Source: Massilia sp. IC2-477
GTDB taxonomy: Bacteria > Pseudomonadota > Gammaproteobacteria > Burkholderiales > Burkholderiaceae_D
DNA length: 64,000 nt
Assembly (NCBI RefSeq): GCF_020707265.1
Contig: NZ_JAJFEQ010000007.1
Location: 310,001 to 374,000 of the forward strand
Direction of reading: 5' to 3'
Made by a program: the position numbers and the translations under genes. Below, piece after piece: positions 33,426-42,970 of the stretch. Each line of letters begins with the position of its first letter. Within the stretch, counting starts at the first letter, position 1. The notes beneath the pieces are model-generated. The model had not been told where the DNA came from and did not search any database. It worked only from the letters and a program-made list of their open reading frames with translations.

Positions 33426-35801
33426 ATGATACGTCTGCCCATCGGACTGGCCGCGCTATTCCTGAGCGCCTCGGTACTGGCCGCTCCTCCTTTCGACGAC
33501 AAGTTCCGCCAGCTCGACGAGCTGCTGCCGACGCCGGGCGCCGTACGCACCGCTTCCGGCGCGCCGGGCCACGCCTACTGGCAGCAGCGCGCCGACTACA
33601 CGATGCGCGCCACGCTCGACGAGAACAAGCGCGCCATCAGCGGTTCGGGCAGCATCACGTACCACAACAACTCCCCTGATACGCTGAAATACCTCTGGCT
33701 GCAGCTGGACGAGAACATCTACAAGCCGGATTCGGCAGCCCGCCGCACCGCCGTGCTGCCTTCGCGCGAAGCCTGGCAGGCGCGCGGCAACGACGGCGTC
33801 AAGTTCGACGCCCTGCGCACCCTCCTCGAAGGCAATGCCTTCGAGGGCGGCTTCAATGTCCGCAATGTGCGCGACAGCGGCGGCCGTCCGCTGAAGTACA
33901 CCATCAACGGCACCATGATGCGCATCGACCTGCCGCAATCGCTGCGTCCGGGCGCCAAGGTCTCGTTCAGCCTCGACTGGAACTACAACATCAACGAGCA
34001 GAAGATCCTCGGCGGCCGTTCGGGCTACGAGAAGTTCGATGACAAGAACGACCTGTTCGAGATCGCCCTGTGGTTCCCGCGCATGGCGGCCTACTATGAC
34101 GTCTACGGCTGGCAGCACAAGCAGTTCCTGGGCGCCGGCGAATTCACGCTGGAGTTCGGCGACTATGACGTCCGCATCACCGTGCCGTCCGACCACATCG
34201 TCGCCTCCACCGGCGAACTGCAGAACCCGGGCGAAGTCCTGACCAGCGCCCAGCGCGAGCGCCTGCGCCAGGCGCGCACCGCCAAGAAGCCGGTCCTGAT
34301 CGTGACCCAGGCCGAAGCCGAAGCCGCCGAGAAGGGCCGCGCCACCACCAACAAGACCTGGCACTTCAAGGCCAAGAACGTGCGCGACTTCGCGTTCGCA
34401 TCGAGCCGCAAGTTCATCTGGGATGCGCAGGGCGTCAAGTCGGGCGACACCGACGTGATGGCCATGTCCTACTACCCGAAAGAGGGCAACCCGCTGTGGG
34501 AGCGCTACTCGACCCACGCGATCATCCACACCATCGAGCAGTACAACAAGTACTCGTTCGACTATCCCTACCCGACCGCGATCTCCGTGAACGGCCCGGT
34601 GGGCGGCATGGAATACCCGATGATCTCGTTCAACGGCCCGCGTCCGGTCAAGGACAAGAAGACTGGTGAACTGACCTACTCGAAGCGCACCAAGTACGGC
34701 CTGATCGGCGTGATCATCCACGAAGTGGGCCACAACTACTTCCCGATGATCGTCAACTCGGACGAGCGCCAGTGGACCTGGATGGACGAGGGCATCAACT
34801 CCTTCGTGCAGTCGCTGGCCCAGGAAGCCTGGGAAGAAGACTGGGAAGAGATGCGCGGCCATCCGCGCCAGATCGTCGAGTACATGCGCAGCCAGAACCA
34901 GGTGCCGATCATGACCAACTCGGAGTCGCTGCTCCAGTTCGGCAACAACGCCTATGCCAAGCCGGCCGCCGCGCTGAACGTGCTGCGCGAGACTATTCTC
35001 GGCCGCGAGCTGTTCGACTTCGCCTTCAAGGAATACGCCCAGCGCTGGAAGTTCAAGCGCCCGACCCCGGCCGACTTCTTCCGCACGATGGAAGACGCCT
35101 CCGGCACGGACCTCGACTGGTTCTGGCGCGGCTGGTTCTACACCACCGACCCGGTGGACATCAGCGTCGATGGCATCACTGAGTACACGGTCAGCACCAA
35201 GGATCCGGAAATCGAAAAGGCCTGGGCGCGCGCACGCAAGCAGTCCGAGCCGATCTCGATCACCGACCAGCGCAACAAGGGCATGGAGCGCCGCGTGGAC
35301 CGCTTCCCCGAGCTGAAGGACTTCTACAACGAGAACGACGACTTCACCGTCACCAACAAGGACCGCAACAGGTTCAACGAAACGGTAGCGGGCCTGGAAG
35401 ACTGGGAAAAGAACCTGCTCAAGGAAGGCAAGCGCCTGTACCTGGTGGACTTCTCGAACAAGGGTGGCCTGGTCATGCCGCTGATCGTCGAGATCACCAC
35501 CAAGAGCGGCAAGAAGTATATCGAGCGCATCCCGGCCGAAGTGTGGCGCTACTCGCCGAAGAAGATCACCAAGCTGTTCATCGCGGACGAGGAGATCGTG
35601 AGCCTGGTACAGGACCCGTACTGGGAGACCGCCGACATCGACGTCAGCAACAACGCCTGGCCGGCCAAGCCCGTCCCTTCGCGCCTGGAGCTGTTCAAGA
35701 CCGAGCGTGATCCAGCCACCGGCAACCTGATGCGCGACTTCAACACCAAGCTGGCGCCGCCGAAGACCCCGGGCCAGGCCGAGGCGCCGAAGTCCGAGTA
35801 A
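33426..35801 (+). CDS. M1 family metallopeptidase (paralogue 1)
   Basis: A 791-residue exported zinc peptidase (signal peptide 1-19). The gluzincin site is His432-Glu433-x-x-His436 (HEVGHNYFP) with third ligand Glu455 18 residues later (WMDEG); GGMEYP is the M1 exopeptidase motif binding the substrate N terminus. An N-terminal beta domain precedes the catalytic domain, and a C-terminal domain (about 640-770) follows. Unlike PepN it is secreted. It heads a run of four genes (M1, M1, DUF6702, TonB receptor) and is followed at 35893 by a close paralogue. Confidence 0.92.
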   Translation: MIRLPIGLAALFLSASVLAAPPFDDKFRQLDELLPTPGAVRTASGAPGHAYWQQRADYTMRATLDENKRAISGSGSITYHNNSPDTLKYLWLQLDENIYKPDSAARRTAVLPSREAWQARGNDGVKFDALRTLLEGNAFEGGFNVRNVRDSGGRPLKYTINGTMMRIDLPQSLRPGAKVSFSLDWNYNINEQKILGGRSGYEKFDDKNDLFEIALWFPRMAAYYDVYGWQHKQFLGAGEFTLEFGDYDVRITVPSDHIVASTGELQNPGEVLTSAQRERLRQARTAKKPVLIVTQAEAEAAEKGRATTNKTWHFKAKNVRDFAFASSRKFIWDAQGVKSGDTDVMAMSYYPKEGNPLWERYSTHAIIHTIEQYNKYSFDYPYPTAISVNGPVGGMEYPMISFNGPRPVKDKKTGELTYSKRTKYGLIGVIIHEVGHNYFPMIVNSDERQWTWMDEGINSFVQSLAQEAWEEDWEEMRGHPRQIVEYMRSQNQVPIMTNSESLLQFGNNAYAKPAAALNVLRETILGRELFDFAFKEYAQRWKFKRPTPADFFRTMEDASGTDLDWFWRGWFYTTDPVDISVDGITEYTVSTKDPEIEKAWARARKQSEPISITDQRNKGMERRVDRFPELKDFYNENDDFTVTNKDRNRFNETVAGLEDWEKNLLKEGKRLYLVDFSNKGGLVMPLIVEITTKSGKKYIERIPAEVWRYSPKKITKLFIADEEIVSLVQDPYWETADIDVSNNAWPAKPVPSRLELFKTERDPATGNLMRDFNTKLAPPKTPGQAEAPKSE

Positions 35802-35843
35802 GGCAGCGTGAACACATGGGTGGAGGAGACTCCGCCCGCTTAC

Positions 35844-35874
35844 CGGCAGGGCTGCGCGCCCTGCCGTTTCTTTA
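35844..35874 (+). terminator. Hairpin between the two M1 genes
   Basis: Stem CGGCAGGGC / GCCCTGCCG with a 5-base loop, followed by TTTCTTTATT. It lies 43 bp after the first M1 stop and may cause partial termination or protect the upstream mRNA; the second M1 ATG is only 20-30 bp later. Confidence 0.6.
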
Positions 35875-35892
35875 TTCAAGACGACCGCACAG

Positions 35893-38268
35893 ATGAAAAT
35901 GAAGCAACTGCAGGCGCTGATCGGCGCCCTGTTCCTCACCGGCGCGGCCTACGCGGCCCCCGCCTTCGACGACAAGTTCCGCCAGCTCGACGAACTGCTG
36001 CCGACCGCCACCGACACCCGCACCGCCTCCGGCGCACCGGGCCACCGCTACTGGCAGCAGCGCGCCGACTACCGCCTGCGCGCCACCCTGGACGAGAACA
36101 AACGCACGATTACCGGCTCAGGCAGCGTCACCTACACCAACAATTCGCCGGACACGCTGTCCTACCTGTGGGTGCAGCTGGATCAGAACATGTTCCGCAG
36201 CGACTCGGACAACCGCCGCATCTCGACCCTGCCCTCGCGCGAAGCCTGGCAAGCGCGTGGCAACGATGGCGTCAAGTTCGACACCCTGAAGGCCACCCTG
36301 GAACAGCAGCGTTTCGAAGGCGGCATCCAGGTAACAAACGTGACCGGCGCCGACGGCCGTGCGCTGCGCGCCACCGTCAACAAGACCATGATGCGGATCG
36401 ACCTGCCCCAGCCTTTGAAGCCCGGCGCGCGCACGTCCTTCAACATGGCGTGGACCTTCAACATCCCTGAAGCGAACGTCGTCGGCCGCCGCACCGGCTT
36501 TGAGAAGTTCGACGACGGCAATGACATCGTCCTGTCTGCCCAGTGGTTCCCGCGCATGGCGGCCTACTATGACGTCAAGGGCTGGCAAAACAAGCAGTAC
36601 ATGGGCGACGGCGAATTCACGCTGGAATTCGGCGACTACGACGTGCAACTGACCGTTCCGGCCGACCACGTGGTGGCCTCGACGGGCGAATTGCAGAACC
36701 CGGATGCGGTTCTGAGCAGCGCCCAGCGCGAGCGCCTGCGCCAGGCGCGCACGGCGAAGAAGCCGGTCATCATCGTCACCCAGCTTGAAGCGGAAGCCGC
36801 GGAAAAGGGCCGCGCCAAGGCCACCAAGACCTGGCACTTCAAGGCGCGCGACGTGCGCGACTTCGCCTTCGCCTCGAGCCGCAAGTTCATCTGGGACGCG
36901 CAGGGAATCAAGAGCGGCGACAAGGACGTGCTGGCGATGTCCTACTACCCGAAGGAAGGCAACCCACTGTGGGAGCGCTATTCGACGGCCGCCGTGATCC
37001 ACACCCTCGAGCAGTACAACAAGTATTCCTTCGACTACCCCTACCCGACCGCGATTTCCGTGAACGGCTCGATCGGCGGCATGGAATACCCGATGATCTC
37101 GTTCAATGCCGGCCGCCCGGTCAAGGACAAGAAGACCGGCGAAGTCACGTATTCGAAGGGCACCAAGTATGGCCTGATCAGCGTGATCATCCATGAAGTC
37201 GGCCACAACTACTTCCCGATGATCGTCAACTCGGACGAGCGTCAGTGGACCTGGATGGACGAGGGCATGAACAGCTTCCTGCAGTTCCTCGCCGAGGAAG
37301 CCTGGGAAGAGGACTACCCGTCGCGTCGCGGCGAAGCACGCAACATCGTCGACTACATGCGCAGCACCAACCAGGTGCCGGTGATGACCAATGCCGAGTC
37401 GACCATCCAGCGCGGTAACAATGCGTACGCCAAGCCTGCCACTGCGTTCAATATCCTGCGCGAGACCATTCTTGGCCGCGAACTGTTCGACTTCGCCTTC
37501 AAGGAATACTCGGAGCGCTGGAAATTCAAGCGCCCGACCCCGGCCGACTTCTTCCGCACGATGGAAGATGCCTCCGGCACGGATCTGGACTGGTTCTGGC
37601 GCGGCTGGTTCTACACCACCGACCCGGTGGACATCAGCGTCGACGGCATCACCGAGTACGCGGTCAGCACCAAGGATCCGGAAATCGAAAAGGCCTGGCA
37701 GCGTGCGCGCCACCAGGAAGAAGCGATGTCGATCATCGACCAGCGCAACAAGGGCATGCAGCGCCGTGTCGACCGTTATCCGGAACTGAAGGACTTCTAC
37801 AACGAGCACGACAACTTCACTGTCACCAACAAGGACCGCAACAGGTTCAACGAAACGGTGGCGGGCCTGGAAGACTGGGAAAAGAACCTGCTCAAGGAAG
37901 GCAAGCGCCTGTACCTGGTGGACTTCTCGAACAAGGGCGGGCTGGTCATGCCGCTGATCGTCGAGATCACCACCAAGAGCGGAAAAAAATACATCGAGCG
38001 CATCCCGGCCGAGGTATGGCGCTACTCGCCCAAGAAGATCACCAAGCTGTTCATCGCCGACGAAGAGATCGTGAGCCTGGTGCAGGACCCGTACTGGGAG
38101 ACCGCCGACATCGACGTCAGCAACAATGCCTGGCCGGCCAAGCCCGTCCCTTCGCGCCTGGAGCTGTTCAAGACCGAGCGTGACCCGGCTAGCGGCAACC
38201 TGATGCGCGATTTCAACACCAAGCTGGCTCCGCCGAAGGCGCCGGCCGAGAACAAGGCCGGGCAATGA
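35893..38268 (+). CDS. M1 family metallopeptidase (paralogue 2)
   Basis: A 791-residue tandem paralogue of the preceding gene, again with signal peptide (1-18), GGMEYP, HEVGH (His434) and WMDEG. The N-terminal halves differ at many positions, while the last roughly 150 residues are almost identical, with mostly silent DNA differences. Both catalytic centres are intact, so both should be active on peptides, perhaps with different side-chain preference. The stop overlaps the next gene's ATG (ATGA), so it is coupled to the DUF6702 gene. Confidence 0.92.
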   Translation: MKMKQLQALIGALFLTGAAYAAPAFDDKFRQLDELLPTATDTRTASGAPGHRYWQQRADYRLRATLDENKRTITGSGSVTYTNNSPDTLSYLWVQLDQNMFRSDSDNRRISTLPSREAWQARGNDGVKFDTLKATLEQQRFEGGIQVTNVTGADGRALRATVNKTMMRIDLPQPLKPGARTSFNMAWTFNIPEANVVGRRTGFEKFDDGNDIVLSAQWFPRMAAYYDVKGWQNKQYMGDGEFTLEFGDYDVQLTVPADHVVASTGELQNPDAVLSSAQRERLRQARTAKKPVIIVTQLEAEAAEKGRAKATKTWHFKARDVRDFAFASSRKFIWDAQGIKSGDKDVLAMSYYPKEGNPLWERYSTAAVIHTLEQYNKYSFDYPYPTAISVNGSIGGMEYPMISFNAGRPVKDKKTGEVTYSKGTKYGLISVIIHEVGHNYFPMIVNSDERQWTWMDEGMNSFLQFLAEEAWEEDYPSRRGEARNIVDYMRSTNQVPVMTNAESTIQRGNNAYAKPATAFNILRETILGRELFDFAFKEYSERWKFKRPTPADFFRTMEDASGTDLDWFWRGWFYTTDPVDISVDGITEYAVSTKDPEIEKAWQRARHQEEAMSIIDQRNKGMQRRVDRYPELKDFYNEHDNFTVTNKDRNRFNETVAGLEDWEKNLLKEGKRLYLVDFSNKGGLVMPLIVEITTKSGKKYIERIPAEVWRYSPKKITKLFIADEEIVSLVQDPYWETADIDVSNNAWPAKPVPSRLELFKTERDPASGNLMRDFNTKLAPPKAPAENKAGQ

Positions 38269-38771
38269 GCTTCAAGCGTTTCAAGATGCTGTGCGCGGCC
38301 GCCCTGCTCCTCGTGAGCGCGGCGGCGGACGCGCACCGCTTCCACATGGGGATCACGGAGCTCTCGTTCAATCCACGCACGAAGAGCACCGAGATCGTCC
38401 ACACCTACATGGCGCACGACGTCGAGGCGCTCCTGCTGAACACATACGGGCGCCAGTTCGACCTGACCGATCCGGAAGACCAGGCCGTGCTGCGCAAGTA
38501 CATCGAGAGCCGCTTCTGGCTCAAGGGGCCGGACAATGCGCGCCTGCCGGTGCGCTGGGTCGGCATGACGGCCGACTCGCAGAGCGTCGTCATCTACCAG
38601 GAGCTGGAGAACGCGCCGCTGTCGAAGACCACAGCCATCCACCAGGGCGTGCTCATGGACTTCCTGCCGGAGCAGATCAACACCATTAACCTGAACGACG
38701 CGGGCGCGATCCGCTCGCTGACCTTCACCCAGGCCGCCGTCGAGCAGCCGGCACACGAGAACAAACCCTGA
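38265..38771 (+). CDS. DUF6702 family exported protein
   Basis: A 168-residue exported protein (signal peptide about 1-23, ending ...AAADAHRFH). It has the family's mature N terminus AHRFHMGITELSFN and pattern EIVHTYMAHDVEALL. Function is unknown; in many Gram-negatives this family sits beside M1 peptidases and TonB receptors, as here. His residues at the mature N terminus could hold a metal, though this is speculative. Overlaps on both sides (ATGA with the peptidase, TGATG with the receptor) show a tightly coupled unit. Confidence 0.78.
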   Translation: MSFKRFKMLCAAALLLVSAAADAHRFHMGITELSFNPRTKSTEIVHTYMAHDVEALLLNTYGRQFDLTDPEDQAVLRKYIESRFWLKGPDNARLPVRWVGMTADSQSVVIYQELENAPLSKTTAIHQGVLMDFLPEQINTINLNDAGAIRSLTFTQAAVEQPAHENKP

Positions 38772-40840
38772 TGCTTCGTTTCACCCGTACTCCGGTCGCC
38801 TGCGCGGCGGCCGCACTGCTGGCCAGCGCCCCCGCCCTGGCCGACGATTTCGTCCTGCAGCGCGTCCTCGTCGAAGGCGCGCGCACCAGCCAGATCGGCA
38901 TGACCGACTCGGCCAGCTCCGGCACTGTCGGGGCGAAAGCACTGGAGCAGCGCACCGTGTACCGTCCCGGCGAGCTGCTGGAAGCCACGCCCGGCCTGAT
39001 CGCCAGCCAGCACAGCGGCGAAGGCAAGGCCAACCAGTTCTACCTGCGCGGCTTCAACCTCGATCACGGCACCGATCTCGCCACCTGGGTCGACGGCATG
39101 CCGGTCAACCAGCGCAGCCATGCGCACGGCCAGGGCTGGACCGATCTGAACTTCCTGATTCCGGAAATCGTCACCCGCCTCGACTACCGCAAGGGCCCCT
39201 ACTCCGCGACGGACGGCGACTTCGCCTCAGCGGGCAAGGCCTCGATCTCCTACGCCAACCGACTGGTGTCGCCGCTCGCCTCCGTGACGCTGGGCCAGGA
39301 CAACTACGCGCGCACGGTGCTGGCCGCTTCGCCGGAGCTGGCGGGCGGCAACCTGCTGTATGCGCTGGAGCTGATGAAGAACGACGGCCCATGGACGCGG
39401 CCGGACGGCTACCGCAAGATCAACGCGGTGCTGCGCTACAGCCGCGGCTATGCCAACAACGGCTGGACGGTCAGCGCCATGCACTACCAGGGCCACTGGA
39501 ACGCCACCGACCAGATCCCGCTGCGCGCGGTCGCCAGCGGCCAGCTGGGCCGCTTCGACGCCATTGACCTGAGCGACGGCGGCGAGGCCGAGCGCAGCAG
39601 CATCTCCGGCAGCTGGCGCCGCACCACGCAGGAGACGGCGAGCGCCCTCTCCGCCTACGTGATCCGCAACCGCCTCGACTTGTACTCGAACTTCACCTAC
39701 TTCCTGAACGATCCGGTGAATGGCGACCAGTTCGCCCAGCCGGACCGCCGCGTGACCACGGGCCTGGACGGCAGCCATACCTGGCACGCGTACAAGAGCT
39801 CGGATGGCAAGGTGGCCTCCGACATGACGGTCGGCTTCCAGCTCCAGAACGACAACATCTTCAACGGTTTGTACGACACCCGCGCGCGCCGTCGCATCGC
39901 GACGACGCGCGAAGACCACATCGTCGAGACCAGCGGCGCCCTCTATGTGGAGAACGCGACCAAATGGAGCGAGGCCCTGCGCACGGTGGTCGGCCTGCGC
40001 GCCAACCGCTACCGCTTCGACGTCGACGGCGACCGCCTGGCGAATGCCGGCCGCGCCAGCGATTCGCTGGTGACGCCTTCGCTCAGCGTGGCCTACGGGC
40101 CGTGGCAGCACACCGAGCTGTATTTCAATGTTGGCCATGGCTTCCATAGCAACGATGCGCGCGGCACGGTGGCGAGCGTCGATCCGAAGACGCTCGACCC
40201 GGTCGACCGTACGCCCGGCCTGGTGCGTTCGCGTGGCCTGGAGCTGGGCCTGCGCACGGTGGCGATCCCGAAGACCGAGACCACCTTGTCCGTGTACCGC
40301 CTCGATTTCGATTCCGAGCTGACCTACATCGGCGACGCCGGCAATACCGAAGCGGGCGACCCGAGCCGCCGCTACGGCGTCGAGCTGTCGAACAGCGTGC
40401 GCGCCAACAAGTGGCTGACGCTGAACTTCGACGCGGCTTATGCGCGCGCGCGTTCGCGTGGCGGCAATCCCGCCGAAGGCGTGAAAAATGCGCGCATCCC
40501 GGGCGCGGTGGAAGGTGTGGCCCAGGTCGGCCTTACGGTGGACCGCGCGGGTCCGTGGTCGGGCGCGCTGCGCCTGCGCTACTTCGGTCCGCGTCCGCTG
40601 ATCGAAGACGACAGCGTGCGCTCGCACGCCAGCCTGACGCTCAACGGCCGTATCGGCTACCGGATCGGCAAGGACATGCGCCTGGAGCTGGAAGGCTTCA
40701 ATCTCACCAACCGGCGCGATTCGGCGATCGATTACTACTATGCGTCGCGTTTGCAGAACGAGGCGGAGGCGGTGGACGACATCCACTTCCACCCGATCGA
40801 GCCGCGCACCTTCCGCCTGAGCCTCACGAAGAACTGGTAG
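38771..40840 (+). CDS. TonB-dependent receptor linked to M1 peptidases
   Basis: A 689-residue outer-membrane receptor: signal peptide (1-24), a plug domain (about 40-160) with FYLRGFNLDHGTDLATWVDG and PVNQRSHAHGQGWTDLNF, and a beta-barrel ending in Trp (SLTKNW), as expected for outer-membrane insertion. The His-rich HAHGQG segment is characteristic of its subgroup. Co-transcription with two exported peptidases and DUF6702 suggests uptake of peptides or of a peptide-bound cofactor or metal; the ligand is unknown. No terminator is visible after it. Confidence 0.88.
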   Translation: MLRFTRTPVACAAAALLASAPALADDFVLQRVLVEGARTSQIGMTDSASSGTVGAKALEQRTVYRPGELLEATPGLIASQHSGEGKANQFYLRGFNLDHGTDLATWVDGMPVNQRSHAHGQGWTDLNFLIPEIVTRLDYRKGPYSATDGDFASAGKASISYANRLVSPLASVTLGQDNYARTVLAASPELAGGNLLYALELMKNDGPWTRPDGYRKINAVLRYSRGYANNGWTVSAMHYQGHWNATDQIPLRAVASGQLGRFDAIDLSDGGEAERSSISGSWRRTTQETASALSAYVIRNRLDLYSNFTYFLNDPVNGDQFAQPDRRVTTGLDGSHTWHAYKSSDGKVASDMTVGFQLQNDNIFNGLYDTRARRRIATTREDHIVETSGALYVENATKWSEALRTVVGLRANRYRFDVDGDRLANAGRASDSLVTPSLSVAYGPWQHTELYFNVGHGFHSNDARGTVASVDPKTLDPVDRTPGLVRSRGLELGLRTVAIPKTETTLSVYRLDFDSELTYIGDAGNTEAGDPSRRYGVELSNSVRANKWLTLNFDAAYARARSRGGNPAEGVKNARIPGAVEGVAQVGLTVDRAGPWSGALRLRYFGPRPLIEDDSVRSHASLTLNGRIGYRIGKDMRLELEGFNLTNRRDSAIDYYYASRLQNEAEAVDDIHFHPIEPRTFRLSLTKNW

Positions 40841-40901
40841 CGAATGGCTGAGAGTTGCCCAGCATCATGCCGATAGCAGTGAAACCTGCTACGCTAACTG
40901 G

Positions 40902-41654
40902 ATGACTACCCGTGAACTTCCCTACACCGCGCCCTCGCAGCTGGCGGACGCTATCCGCAGCGAGGGCTATGCGCTCCTGCGTCCCTACGACGTCGCCCGC
41001 CTGGCCGGCTGTACCCTTGACGAGCTGCAGTCGCTGGTGCCGAGCTGGGACCGGCTCGAACTCGACAATTACCTGAAAGACGGCGGCCGCTACCGGCGCC
41101 GCCGCCATTCCTGCTTCATCGACGAAAGCGACGACGGCGGCCGCGCGCTGGTGCAGGTGCCGCACCGTCCGCACTGGCAGCCGGTCGAGTACAACGCCCT
41201 GCACGGCGGCATGCACCGCCTGTTCGCGCCGATCGAAACCGCCACGCTGGCCAATCCGGCTTGGAGCCGCCTGCTGGCCTCGCTGGGCGAAGTGTGCTCC
41301 AGCGTGCGCGGGCGCGAGACCTGGTATGTGGAAGCGCACCAGTTCCGCATCGATACCGCCGACGGCATCGGTCGCCCGACGCCGGAAGGCGCGCACCGCG
41401 ACGGCGTCGACTTCGTCGCCGTGATCCTGATCGACCGCAGCGGCATCAAGGGCGGCGAAACCCGGGTGTTCGAAGCCGACGGGCCGGCCGGCAAGCGCTT
41501 CACGATGCTGGAGCCGTGGACCCTGCTGCTGCTCGACGACGCCGCCGTGATCCACGAATCGACGCCGATCCAGCCGCTGGGAGAGCATGGACACCGGGAT
41601 ACCCTGGTGCTGACCTGGCGCGCAGGGTCGTTCCAGGGTGCGGACGCCGCCTGA
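40902..41654 (+). CDS. 2-oxoglutarate/Fe(II) dioxygenase, BsmA/amino-acid hydroxylase type
   Basis: A 250-residue enzyme of the family (PF10014) that includes L-isoleucine dioxygenase and BsmA, which hydroxylate or oxidise free amino acids. The iron triad is His165-x-Asp167 (EGAHRDGVDF) and His218 (AVIHESTPI); Arg232 would bind 2-oxoglutarate. Other family landmarks are YNALHGGMHRLFAPI and GGETRVFE. It lies 61 bp after the TonB receptor on the same strand, so it may act on amino acids released by the M1 peptidases; this link is inference. The ribosome binding site is weak. Confidence 0.82.
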   Translation: MTTRELPYTAPSQLADAIRSEGYALLRPYDVARLAGCTLDELQSLVPSWDRLELDNYLKDGGRYRRRRHSCFIDESDDGGRALVQVPHRPHWQPVEYNALHGGMHRLFAPIETATLANPAWSRLLASLGEVCSSVRGRETWYVEAHQFRIDTADGIGRPTPEGAHRDGVDFVAVILIDRSGIKGGETRVFEADGPAGKRFTMLEPWTLLLLDDAAVIHESTPIQPLGEHGHRDTLVLTWRAGSFQGADAA

Positions 41655-41662
41655 GAAACTCC

Positions 41663-41698
41663 AAAAAAAACGCCCACGAACCTTGCGGTTAGCGGGCG
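41663..41698 (-). terminator. Hairpin with A/T run, minus-strand terminator candidate
   Basis: CGCCC...GGGCG encloses an inner AACC-TTGC-GGTT hairpin; on the minus strand it is followed by a run of T (plus-strand A's at 41663-41670). It could end transcripts from the DUF1800-like gene, although it is about 170 bp beyond that stop. Confidence 0.45.
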
Positions 41699-41864
41699 AT
41701 AATCCAATTTTCGGAGAAAACTGGAGGAGACGGTTTCAATATAGCGCGTTTTTTTGTGCAGTGCAATACCGTAGAACTACTAGGCTAATTTCGCCAAGGA
41801 ACCGTTTCCAAAAACAGACACTCAGCAGCGTTTTGTTGCGCTGCGCAATATCCCCTTCCTGTTA

Positions 41865-42857
41865 TCAATAGCGCTGGAAAGCTGGGCTTCCCAGTAATTG
41901 GCGCAAGCGTTCCGGTTCGGCCGGGAGGCTGCGCACCGCGGCGGCTGCAGCGATGGCCGACGGCGTTGGCGCTTCCATCAGCACCGGTCCCGGCTGGGAC
42001 ACCATGCCCTGAGCCGGATCGTCCCTGCTGCTTGCCCGCAGCGGCGGCGCCGACGAGGCGTAGCGCTGCGGCTGCGGCGGCGCCATCGCGAGCGCGAACT
42101 GCCCGCCTGACAGCCGTTCCGCGAAATCGGCGCGCTGCGCGGCAGTCATCGGCCGGCGCAGGAAGGCGGCCAGGGGCGCTACGTTCTCCACCCAGACGCC
42201 GGACGCCCGTACCGCCGAGGCGACGAAGCGGAAGTCGTCCTTTGGCCTGGTGTTCCACTGTGCCGGCGCCAGAAACTCGGGGTTCGTCAACAGGACGCGC
42301 AACACGGCGCGCTGGTCGCCGCTGCTCGTTTTCCATACGCTTGCCAGCGAACGCAGCAAGGCACTTGATGGCGCCTCCACGAAATGCCGGGCCAATGCCC
42401 GCTGGGCGGCGCCTTCGTCAGCCGGCCCGCGCGCGGCTTCCACGAGGTCTGCGTAGCGGCTGAAGACGTGCGGACGCAGCGCTGAATCCAGCCCTGCCGC
42501 CCCCCTGTTACCGAAATAACCCAGCCAGAACTCCGTCAGCACCTCTTCCAGCTGGCGCGGGCTGGCGATCGCACGCAGCAGGGCTTCTTCGCCACCTGGT
42601 ACGCCCGGGTCGGACAGCGCCTCGACCCGCATGGCGAGCCAGCGCGGCAGCGGCGGCGGCGCGAGCTGGCTTTCCACGTAAGCAGCGGCGCCCATATCCC
42701 GCACCCGCGCCACATCGCCCGGCCTGGGGCCGTAGCCCAGCCGATCGAGCAGGTGCAGGGTCTGGCCTTTGTCCATCGGCGCGGCCGCATGCGCCGGCGC
42801 CAGTCCCAGGGCCAGCGTCAGTGCGGCCCAGCGCAGCAGCAGGAACATCATTTGCAT
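41865..42857 (-). CDS. Shortened DUF1800 family protein
   Basis: A 330-residue exported protein (signal peptide about 1-25). The start LDRLGYGPRPGDVARVRDMG, EVLTEFWLGYFGNRG and LRPHVFSRYADLVEA, and the end RLRQLLGSPAFQRY, are DUF1800 hallmarks. Usual members have about 450-600 residues; the central block with the conserved NENxAREVMELHTLG segment is missing, and an Ala/Pro-rich linker stands near the C terminus. The frame is continuous, so this is an internal deletion or a divergent short form rather than a frameshift. The usual DUF1501 partner gene is absent. AAGGG precedes the ATG at 42857. Confidence 0.7.
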   Translation of the reverse strand: MQMMFLLLRWAALTLALGLAPAHAAAPMDKGQTLHLLDRLGYGPRPGDVARVRDMGAAAYVESQLAPPPLPRWLAMRVEALSDPGVPGGEEALLRAIASPRQLEEVLTEFWLGYFGNRGAAGLDSALRPHVFSRYADLVEAARGPADEGAAQRALARHFVEAPSSALLRSLASVWKTSSGDQRAVLRVLLTNPEFLAPAQWNTRPKDDFRFVASAVRASGVWVENVAPLAAFLRRPMTAAQRADFAERLSGGQFALAMAPPQPQRYASSAPPLRASSRDDPAQGMVSQPGPVLMEAPTPSAIAAAAAVRSLPAEPERLRQLLGSPAFQRY

Positions 42858-42970
42858 GATCACCCTTATACGCCGTAGCGGTGACGATCGCCCGGAATGC
42901 ACACGAAACACGCGCATTGCATTGCAATTTTGCTACACTTAGCAGCTTGAACCGACGCCCATCAACGAAC

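Noticed and set aside
33456..35939. 827-codon open frame antisense to the first M1 peptidase (a similar one lies opposite the second)
   Set aside because: The same shadow appears opposite both paralogues, as expected from their shared coding sequence; it has no start signal.
40849..40905. CTGAGA followed by GAAACCTG before the dioxygenase gene, resembling a TPP riboswitch (THI box)
   Set aside because: The flanking GGGGTGC helix and the 3' part with CTGGATAATxCxxGCG are missing, the start codon lies too close, and the gene is not a thiamine gene.
41865..42857. Possible frameshift in the short DUF1800-like gene
   Set aside because: Conserved ends are in one continuous frame, and the missing block is not found in the other frames of the flanking DNA.
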